DNA from: Desulfobacterales bacterium
GTDB taxonomy: Bacteria; Desulfobacterota; Desulfobacteria; Desulfobacterales; Desulfobacteraceae
Direction of reading: 5' to 3'
Assembly (NCBI GenBank): GCA_022361535.1
Contig: JAKSAU010001137.1
Coordinates: 1-6,031 of the forward strand
Length of the DNA stretch: 6,031 nucleotides
The stretch's first letter is position 1. The number at the start of each line of letters is the position of its first letter. A program made the position numbers and the translations under genes. The notes under the pieces were generated by a model. That model ran no database searches. It was not told the DNA's origin and saw only the letters and a list, made by a program, of their open reading frames with translations. This document shows positions 1-5,399 of the stretch, piece by piece.

Positions 1-45
1 ATATGTCGAATGCCCACAAAATTAATCAGCATATAAAATTACCGA

Positions 46-185
46 GGATCTGTTGCCACGAAAAAGGACATCAGACGCTTTTTTTAGAATAAACCATTGT
101 GCGAAGCGTACTGCAGTTTATCTCAACCATAATTTTTAAATAATCCACTGAAAAAAGCGGCAGTCCTTTCCGTGGCAACAGATCC
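46..185. repeat. Long imperfect inverted repeat (MITE-like or long hairpin)
   Basis: The outer arms are perfectly complementary over 15 bp: 46-60 (GGATCTGTTGCCACG) against 171-185. After a 2x1 internal loop, 63-69 (AAAGGAC) pairs with 163-169. After a second asymmetric bulge, CGCTTTTTT at 76-84 pairs with 151-159, and the next three positions can also pair if one T-G is allowed. That gives 31 strict pairs around a 60-nt centre (88-147), far more than chance would give in 140 bp. No target-site duplication is evident: the five flanking bases are ACCGA on the left and GGTGT on the right. No T-run follows the outer arm on either strand, so it does not look like a simple terminator. The size and structure fit a non-autonomous miniature element or a structured intergenic repeat. 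Which of these it is cannot be settled from one copy. Confidence 0.7.
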
Positions 186-228
186 GGTGTTGGTAAAGGA
201 GAAAGCCAGAAAATGACCAATCCCTGCT

Positions 229-256
229 TTGCAAAAATAGGCTGTATTGTGATAAA
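229..256 (+). promoter_or_regulatory. Possible weak promoter for the radical SAM-cinA unit
   Basis: TTGCAA (229-234) and GATAAA (251-256) are separated by 16 bp, and a TGT immediately before the second box resembles an extended -10. Each hexamer matches the sigma70 consensus at four of six positions. A start near 263 would leave a leader of about 35 nt before the ATG at 298. The region is AT-rich, so such a match could be chance. This is an inference from spacing and position only. Confidence 0.25.
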
Positions 257-297
257 AGGGTACGATTTTAACGAGAACAAGGATGTGACCCATTTCC

Positions 298-1824
298 ATG
301 CTTTTAATTTTCCCGCCGGTGGCCAAACCCTGTGAACCTCCCGCTGGTATCGCTTTGCTATCGGCTGCTCTCAAAGAGAATGATATCGATTGCAAATGTG
401 TTGATGCCAATGCAGACGGGCTGCTCTGGCTGATTAACTCTGTAACCGAGTCCCATGCTGATGATTCCTGGACCCGCCGCGCCTTAAAACACAGGCAAAA
501 GATACTTGATGATCTTAAAGATCCAAAACTATATCAAAACTCTGACCGGTACCATCAGCGGGTCTATGATTTAAACCGGTTGCTTACTGTGTCTGCAGAC
601 CAGGACAGGTTTAGAATTACCCTGAGTGATTACAGTGACAATCAATTATCATCAGTAGATTCTGCAAGCCTGCTTAAAAGTGCAAATACTTACAGGGAAA
701 ACCCATTTTATGACTATTTTGAAGAGTGTCTTCGACCGGTTGTTGAAAGCTGGGACAGTCCGTGGATCGGTATTTCTTTATGCTATTTGAACCAGGCCCT
801 GGTCAGTTTTGCTCTGGCCGGATGGATTAAGGATAATTTCCCGGAGAAAAAAATAGTCATGGGAGGAGGCCTTGTTTCTTCATGGATGAGCAGGCCCGGG
901 TTTGGCGATCCTTTTTCCAGCCTTATCGATCATATGATCCGGGGGGAAGGCGAGGAACCATTGCTGGCCCTTTTAGGGAAACCGGGTATCAGTAAAAAAC
1001 ATTATGTACCGGATTATGAGTTTGCACAAAACCATGAATATATTTCTCCGGCAAAAATTTTACCCTTCAGGGCATCAATTGGGTGCTATTGGAGTAAATG
1101 CCGTTTTTGTCCTGAAAAGGCAGAGACCCGCCCCTATTCGGCCCAGCGGGCAGCCCAGGTGATCCGGGACCTGGATGAAATGGCTCAGGCAAGTGACCCA
1201 CAAGTGGTCCATTTTATAGATAATGCAGTAACTCCGGCTTTTTTACGGGCACTGTCCAAAAGGGAGTTTCCATTTAAGTGGTATGGGTTTGTCCGGTTTG
1301 AAAAAGATTTTACAGATCCTGATTTCTGCCAAGCCTTAAAGCAGAGCGGGTGTGAGATGCTTAAACTGGGACTGGAATCAGGCGACCAGGATGTCCTGGA
1401 TCAGATGGGAAAGGGAACCGACCTTGATCTGGCATCTAAAACGCTTATCAATTTAAAGCAGGCCGGTATACTCACCTTTGTATATCTTCTTTTTGGTACC
1501 AGTTTTGAAGATGAGCCTGCTGCTCAAAGAACACTGGACTATGTGAAAGAGCATCGGGAATATATTGATTATCTAAACCTTGCCGTGTTCAATCTGCCTA
1601 AATTCAGTGAGGACGCTAAAGGGTTAACGACAAGGGAATTTTACCATGGCGACTTGTCCTTGTATTTGAATTTTGATCATCCCCATGGGTGGGACAGGCG
1701 TCATGTAAAAGGGTTCATTGACAAGCAATTTAAAAAGCAATTGGGTGTCGGTTCCAGGTTCAGGAAAAATCCTGCCTTTTTTTCATCCAATCACGCCATG
1801 TTTTTTAACCATCCGGAGGCCTGA
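298..1824 (+). CDS. B12-binding-domain radical SAM protein, substrate unknown
   Basis: This 508-residue protein has an N-terminal cobalamin-binding-type Rossmann domain followed by a radical SAM core. N-terminal signs are MLLIFPP, PPAGIALLSAAL and DANADG (36-41), a DxNxxG variant of the B12 motif DxHxxG with no His ligand. A charged helical insertion (about 45-145) follows, then MGGG (188-191) and RGEGEEP (215-221). The cluster motif is C263, C268 and C271, a CX4CX2C spacing instead of CX3CX2C, within GCYWSKCRFC. Other core blocks are HFIDN (305-309), WYGFVRFE (328-335), the SAM-binding GLESG (358-362) and YLLFGT (396-401). The family makes a 5'-deoxyadenosyl radical in the cytoplasm, and B12 members often methylate or rearrange unactivated carbons; the substrate here is unknown. 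The start is fixed by an in-frame TGA at 286. The AAGGA at 279-283 is 14 nt away, so initiation may be weak. The stop is one base before cinA, implying an operon. Radical SAM identity is sure; function is not. Confidence 0.93.
   Translation: MLLIFPPVAKPCEPPAGIALLSAALKENDIDCKCVDANADGLLWLINSVTESHADDSWTRRALKHRQKILDDLKDPKLYQNSDRYHQRVYDLNRLLTVSADQDRFRITLSDYSDNQLSSVDSASLLKSANTYRENPFYDYFEECLRPVVESWDSPWIGISLCYLNQALVSFALAGWIKDNFPEKKIVMGGGLVSSWMSRPGFGDPFSSLIDHMIRGEGEEPLLALLGKPGISKKHYVPDYEFAQNHEYISPAKILPFRASIGCYWSKCRFCPEKAETRPYSAQRAAQVIRDLDEMAQASDPQVVHFIDNAVTPAFLRALSKREFPFKWYGFVRFEKDFTDPDFCQALKQSGCEMLKLGLESGDQDVLDQMGKGTDLDLASKTLINLKQAGILTFVYLLFGTSFEDEPAAQRTLDYVKEHREYIDYLNLAVFNLPKFSEDAKGLTTREFYHGDLSLYLNFDHPHGWDRRHVKGFIDKQFKKQLGVGSRFRKNPAFFSSNHAMFFNHPEA
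1815..1819 (+). promoter_or_regulatory. cinA ribosome binding site inside the upstream gene
   Basis: A perfect GGAGG sits 6 nt before the ATG at 1826 and lies within the last codons of the radical SAM gene, whose TGA is at 1822-1824. This decides the cinA start over the longer reading frame that opens at 1718. It also implies that ribosomes finishing the radical SAM gene can restart directly on cinA. Confidence 0.88.
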
Positions 1825-1825
1825 C

Positions 1826-3088
1826 ATGATTGCAGAAGTCCTTTCTACAGGTAATGAGGTATTACTGGGCGATATTGTTGATACCAACAGTTCATTTTTG
1901 TGCCGCAGACTCAAAGAGATCGGCATTGCTGTGGCCCAGATTTCTGCAGTGGGCGATACATTGGAAGACATCAGTCAAGTTCTTGAAGCTATTTCAACCC
2001 GCGCTGATATTTGTATTGTTACAGGCGGCCTTGGACCGACAGGGGACGATATTACCGCACAAGCCTGTGCAATGGCAGCTGGTACAAAGCTCAAACTCAA
2101 CAAAACTGCCCTTGAATCCATGAACCGGTTTTTTGTTCAACGCGGCTTTCCCATGACACCGGCCAATGAGAAACAGGCTATGCTTCCTTCAAGGGCAGCG
2201 GTGCTTGAAAATCACAATGGTACAGCCCCGGGGTTCAGTATCCAGGTTAACACCTGTTTGTTCTTTTTTATGCCAGGAGTTCCCGTGGAAATGAAAAAGA
2301 TGTTCTCCAATGAAGTCAAACCAATACTTGCAAAGATGACAGGCGGGATCGAAGAAATTCAGGTGGAGCGCCTTATGGTTTTTGGCCTGCCTGAGTCAGT
2401 CGTCGGGGAAAAATTGACAGGATTTGAGCAAGCCTTTCCAGGGATTCATTTGGGGTTCAGGGCCAGGTTCCCAATGATCGAGGTCAAGCTGGTGGACCAG
2501 CTAAAAACCGGACAAAAAAACAACGCCAGAGTTGGTTCTACTTTGGATTTGAAAACTGCAAAATCCTGGGTTGCCAAAAAACTTGGAAAAAAAGTGATTT
2601 CTGAGCAAGGGCTGACATTGGCCCAGGAAGTGGGGCGCATTTTGTCTGACCGTAAACAGACGTTAAGTGTTGCTGAGTCATGTACTGGCGGGCTCATTGC
2701 AAATCTCATAACCGATGTATCAGGAGCTTCAGACTATTTTTTCTTTTCAGCCACGACATATGCCAACGAAGCAAAAGTCAATATTCTGAAGGTGGCTGAA
2801 AAGACTTTGATCGACCATGGGGCAGTCCATGAAAAGACAGCCGAGCAGATGGCTGTGGGCGCAAAACAAGCAGGCCAAACTGATTGGGCGATATCAACCA
2901 CAGGGATTGCAGGCCCAACAGGCGGAACCGATGAAAAACCTGTTGGTACTGTATGTATTGGGGTTGCAGGTCCTTTCGGGGTATCTGCAAGGCGCCTTGT
3001 TCTGGACATGGGTGACAGGGAGCGTAATAAACAGATCTTTGCCGCAGCTGCTTTGGAAATGCTTCGAAGGGAGCTGATAAAAGGCTAA
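1826..3088 (+). CDS. cinA: CinA: ADP-ribose pyrophosphatase / NMN deamidase
   Basis: This 420-residue protein has the usual length for two-domain CinA. The N-terminal MoCF-like domain (about 1-170) shows STGNEVLLGDIVDTN (7-21), TGGLGPTGDD (66-75), NGTAPGF (131-137) and MPGVPVEM (149-156). A linker domain spans about 175-260. The C-terminal PncC/YgaD domain (about 262-415) shows AESCTGG (283-289) and TGIAGPTGG followed by EKPVGTV (359-376). In characterised CinA proteins the N-domain hydrolyses ADP-ribose to AMP and ribose 5-phosphate, and the C-domain deamidates NMN to nicotinate mononucleotide, so the enzyme recycles NAD breakdown products in the cytoplasm. All hallmark blocks of both domains are present, so both activities are expected. 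The competence/damage-inducible name comes from Gram-positive bacteria and implies nothing here. The ATG at 1826 is chosen because MIAEVLSTGNE matches the family N-terminus and has an ideal ribosome binding site. The gene is coupled to the upstream radical SAM gene. Confidence 0.96.
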   Translation: MIAEVLSTGNEVLLGDIVDTNSSFLCRRLKEIGIAVAQISAVGDTLEDISQVLEAISTRADICIVTGGLGPTGDDITAQACAMAAGTKLKLNKTALESMNRFFVQRGFPMTPANEKQAMLPSRAAVLENHNGTAPGFSIQVNTCLFFFMPGVPVEMKKMFSNEVKPILAKMTGGIEEIQVERLMVFGLPESVVGEKLTGFEQAFPGIHLGFRARFPMIEVKLVDQLKTGQKNNARVGSTLDLKTAKSWVAKKLGKKVISEQGLTLAQEVGRILSDRKQTLSVAESCTGGLIANLITDVSGASDYFFFSATTYANEAKVNILKVAEKTLIDHGAVHEKTAEQMAVGAKQAGQTDWAISTTGIAGPTGGTDEKPVGTVCIGVAGPFGVSARRLVLDMGDRERNKQIFAAAALEMLRRELIKG

Positions 3089-3108
3089 AACAGCTCCCTG
3101 GATTTTTT
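3068..3108 (+). terminator. Rho-independent terminator overlapping the cinA stop
   Basis: AGGGAGCTG (3068-3076) and CAGCTCCCT (3091-3099) form a 9-bp perfect stem with a 14-nt loop that contains the cinA TAA (3086-3088). A run of six T follows at 3103-3108, three bases after the stem. The left arm is coding sequence. The T-run exists only on the plus strand, so the element should stop the radical SAM-cinA transcript and not the convergent hydrolase transcript. The large loop and the short gap before the T-run make it less than ideal. Confidence 0.7.
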
Positions 3109-3123
3109 AGGTTTTTATCTTTC

Positions 3124-3861
3124 TTAATCCAAGTTGAAAATGGATTTATACCAATCAAGGGCCTTTTGTTCAAAGTCTTTTTGGTGGCCCCTGTCTGTCA
3201 TCTGGTGCCTACCGTCCGGATGAATGATTTTCTCTTTTGGTGCCTGCATTGTAGAAAAAAGAACGTGGGCATTGGATACCGGTACGATTTCATCAGCATC
3301 CCCGTGGAAAATCATCACATGGTGAAGACTTTTTGCCTGGTCAAGCAGGTTAAATAAGAGGTTATCCTTAAAAAAGCTTAACGGCAGGGCTGGGCGGTTG
3401 CCGTTGGCCTCAAGAGGAATGTTATGGATCGTGCGGCTGACCACAGGTGCAGCACAGAAAACGCCGCCTTTGGGAGAAAATCCAATCTTTTCCAGGACCT
3501 GCCAGGCATTGATACAGGTAGCACCGCCCATACTGGAGCCGAACAAGCCAAGCTGCCCGGATGTTTTGGACAATCCAATGACGTGCTCTACGGCAGCCGT
3601 AAAATCCCGTGTCCGTTTATCAAGAGAAGTGTCTTCAACAAAATTTCCCTGGCTGGTTCCGCATCCCCGGTGATCAAAACGGAAAAAAGCGATTCCGTTT
3701 TCAGGCAGCATTCTGGAGAGTAAGTCCTGCTTGGCAGATTTAAGACTGCCTTCAAGTCCGTGAGATCCAACTACAATAGGCGGCTGTGAAGTATCGGGCA
3801 AGTGCAGGAGTCCTTTAAGGGTCAGGTTGTCTGAGGTGAATTCGGTCCGGATGGTTTTCAT
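3124..3861 (-). CDS. Alpha/beta hydrolase (serine hydrolase, S33/BAAT-like)
   Basis: This complete 245-residue protein has the alpha/beta hydrolase fold and no signal peptide or membrane segment, so it is probably cytoplasmic. The oxyanion-loop block GSHGLEGS is at 32-39 and the strand/turn block FRFDHRGCGTS at 60-70. The nucleophile elbow GSSMGG (108-113) places the catalytic serine at 110. HGDADEIVP (186-194) probably supplies the acid at D190, and GRHQMTD (217-223) supplies H219. These give a full Ser-Asp-His triad, so the enzyme should be an active esterase, lipase or peptidase-like hydrolase. The natural substrate cannot be told from sequence. Residues 133-180 form a short cap. No good ribosome binding site precedes the ATG, the nearest purine run being about 18 nt upstream. 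The gene converges on cinA, with 35 bp between stop codons, and is divergent from the rRNA methyltransferase gene, so it is its own transcription unit. Confidence 0.92.
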   Translation of the reverse strand: MKTIRTEFTSDNLTLKGLLHLPDTSQPPIVVGSHGLEGSLKSAKQDLLSRMLPENGIAFFRFDHRGCGTSQGNFVEDTSLDKRTRDFTAAVEHVIGLSKTSGQLGLFGSSMGGATCINAWQVLEKIGFSPKGGVFCAAPVVSRTIHNIPLEANGNRPALPLSFFKDNLLFNLLDQAKSLHHVMIFHGDADEIVPVSNAHVLFSTMQAPKEKIIHPDGRHQMTDRGHQKDFEQKALDWYKSIFNLD

Positions 3862-3862
3862 C

Positions 3863-3891
3863 TTGTTTTTGTATCTATATCCCTGTATAAT
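3863..3891 (+). promoter_or_regulatory. Sigma70-type promoter for the rlmD-like gene
   Basis: TTGTTT (3863-3868) and a perfect TATAAT (3886-3891) are separated by exactly 17 bp and point toward the methyltransferase gene. Transcription would begin near 3898, giving a leader of about 60 nt. The -35 box matches only three of six consensus bases. It lies almost against the start of the divergent hydrolase gene (3861), so the promoter occupies the hydrolase leader and the two genes may interfere with each other. A second TATAAT at 3947-3952 is only 5 bp from the start codon and has no -35 box at normal spacing. Confidence 0.55.
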
Positions 3892-3957
3892 TACTGGCTT
3901 TTTGTTGGATGTTTGAATGTTAACAGATGGGTTAAACAGGTAAAAATATAATATAAA

Positions 3958-5346
3958 ATGGCTGTAAAAAAAAGAAAAACATACGAGTTGGAAATCATTG
4001 ATTTGGCATTTGGCGGCAAAGGCCTTGCAAAGCCGGACGGATTTCCTGTTTTTGTTGACCGGTGTGTACCTGGAGATCTTGCTTTTGTAAAGATTGTTAA
4101 AAAAAAGAAATCCTGGGCAGAAGCCAAATTGATCAAGCTGATTAAGCCCTCTCCTTTACGTGAAGAGGGAAAATGCACTTATTGCCGGTTTTGCGGCGGA
4201 TGCAAATGGCAGCAGCTTCCCTATGATCGTCAGCTTGAATATAAAAAACGCCATGTTGTAGATTCCCTGGCACATATCGGGGGCCTTAAAGATGTAAGGG
4301 TTACGGATGTAATTGGCTCAGATCATATTTATGAATACCGGAACAAAATGGAATTTTCCTGTTCCTCCCAGCGGTGGCTGATGCCAGATGAATTGGCAGA
4401 TGAGACCATTAAAAAAGGCTTTGGGATAGGTCTTCATGTGCCTGGCACCTTTGATAAAGTCATTGATATTCATCAATGCGAAATTATGCCGGCAATGGGA
4501 AATAAGATCCTTGGTGATGTCAGGGTCTTTGTTGCCAATTCCGGTCTTCCGGCCTATCACCTGCGCAGCCATGAAGGATTCTGGCGGTTTTTAATGCTGC
4601 GGCATTCTGTGGCCCACGACCAGTGGATGGTCAATATCGTTACCAAAGAGAAAAACCTGGAAGTCGTAACACAACTGGGTAAGCAACTTGCAGAAACCTA
4701 TCCCAATATACGATCCATTGTAAATAATATCACTGATGCCAAATCAGGGGTCTCTATGGGCAAAGAGGAAGTTCTTATCCATGGAGAAGATCATATCATT
4801 GAAAAACTGGGTGATTTCCAGTTCAAGATTTCTGCCAACTCATTCTTTCAGACCAATACACGGGCTTGTGAAAAACTCTATGATAAAGTTCGCGAGTATG
4901 CGGGTTTAAACGGAAATGAAACTGTTCTTGATCTTTATTCCGGTACGGGGACCATTCCTATCTGGCTGTCCGGCCATGCCAAAAAAGTTTATGGCATTGA
5001 GATTGTCCATTCTGCAGTTGTGGATGCAAGGCAAAATGTACGGCTGAATGATATTGAAAATTGTGAGTTCCTTGAAGGCGATATAAAGGATGTCTTTGGT
5101 GACGTTCCTGAAAAACCTGATGTGGTTATTATCGATCCGCCAAGAGTTGGCATGCACAAAGATGTGGTAGGTCATGTTCTTGCACATTCTCCTGAAAAGA
5201 TTGTGTATGTTTCCTGTAATCCGGCCACTTTGGCCCGGGATCTTGAAATGCTGGCACCACGGTATGCTGTCTTGGAAGTAACTCCTGTGGACATGTTTCC
5301 ACATACATACCACATTGAATCCGTGGCCCTTTTGGTCAGAAAATAA
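3958..5346 (+). CDS. rlmD: 23S rRNA (uracil-C5)-methyltransferase, RlmD type
   Basis: This complete 462-residue protein belongs to the TrmA/RlmC/RlmD family, which transfers a methyl group from SAM to C5 of a uridine; RlmD acts on U1939 of 23S rRNA (E. coli numbering). An N-terminal TRAM RNA-binding domain (about 8-65) contains AFGGKGLAK. The iron-sulfur site is C73-x5-C79-x2-C82 plus C174 in IHQCE, as in RlmD; C76 is an extra cysteine between ligands. The C-terminal SAM fold has FFQTN (296-300), VLDLYSGTGT (323-332), DPPRVGMH (393-400), the catalytic C420 in SCNPATLARD and the general-base E454 in HIES. Every catalytic residue is intact. Family membership is certain. The exact target uridine is inferred, since some relatives methylate U747 or both sites. 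The start is bounded by an in-frame TAA at 3949. The ribosome binding site is poor: only AGG at 3938-3940, 17 nt away. No terminator separates it from the next gene. Confidence 0.93.
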   Translation: MAVKKRKTYELEIIDLAFGGKGLAKPDGFPVFVDRCVPGDLAFVKIVKKKKSWAEAKLIKLIKPSPLREEGKCTYCRFCGGCKWQQLPYDRQLEYKKRHVVDSLAHIGGLKDVRVTDVIGSDHIYEYRNKMEFSCSSQRWLMPDELADETIKKGFGIGLHVPGTFDKVIDIHQCEIMPAMGNKILGDVRVFVANSGLPAYHLRSHEGFWRFLMLRHSVAHDQWMVNIVTKEKNLEVVTQLGKQLAETYPNIRSIVNNITDAKSGVSMGKEEVLIHGEDHIIEKLGDFQFKISANSFFQTNTRACEKLYDKVREYAGLNGNETVLDLYSGTGTIPIWLSGHAKKVYGIEIVHSAVVDARQNVRLNDIENCEFLEGDIKDVFGDVPEKPDVVIIDPPRVGMHKDVVGHVLAHSPEKIVYVSCNPATLARDLEMLAPRYAVLEVTPVDMFPHTYHIESVALLVRK

Positions 5347-5399
5347 TACGGATAGTGTTTTGGCATGTACGTGCATTTAATTCAACTTGTAAGAGTTAA

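Larger units (their letters stand above)
1..297. other. 5' intergenic region with no convincing gene
   Basis: No reading frame here looks like a conserved protein. A 29-codon frame (3-92) runs into the left arm of the inverted repeat and resembles nothing I recognise. The minus-strand frames contain repeat-arm sequence or lie opposite the start of the radical SAM gene, and look like shadows. Contents: a short AT-rich lead (1-45), the inverted repeat (46-185), then about 110 bp of leader to the radical SAM gene. That leader holds an AAGGAG-like motif at 196-201 followed by an ATG at 213, discussed as a finding, and a weak promoter-like pair at 229-256. The end of whatever gene lies upstream is not visible. 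Confidence 0.6.

Noticed and set aside
3..92. 29-codon plus-strand frame at the window edge
   Set aside because: It runs through the left arm of the repeat, has no visible ribosome binding site inside the window, and resembles no known gene end. A partial upstream gene cannot be shown.
46..185. Calling the inverted repeat a rho-independent terminator
   Set aside because: The loop is 60 nt, the only T-run is inside the stem, and no T-tract follows the outer arm on either strand.
71..280. 69-codon minus-strand frame across the inverted repeat
   Set aside because: It is mostly repeat sequence and AT-rich leader, with no recognisable protein features.
123..410. 95-codon minus-strand frame
   Set aside because: It covers one inverted-repeat arm and then runs antisense to the conserved start of the radical SAM gene. 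It resembles no protein family I know.
1718..1825. 36-residue N-terminal extension of CinA starting at 1718
   Set aside because: It overlaps the end of the radical SAM gene in another frame and its residues do not resemble CinA. The ATG at 1826 has an ideal GGAGG and gives the family N-terminus.
2778..3173. 131-codon minus-strand frame opposite the end of cinA
   Set aside because: It is antisense to the conserved PncC domain and overlaps the start of the hydrolase's final codons. Its composition is that of a shadow frame.
4906..5376. 156-codon minus-strand frame opposite rlmD
   Set aside because: It is antisense to the catalytic domain of the methyltransferase, is rich in His, Asn and Ile as expected of a reverse-frame shadow, and has no family motif.
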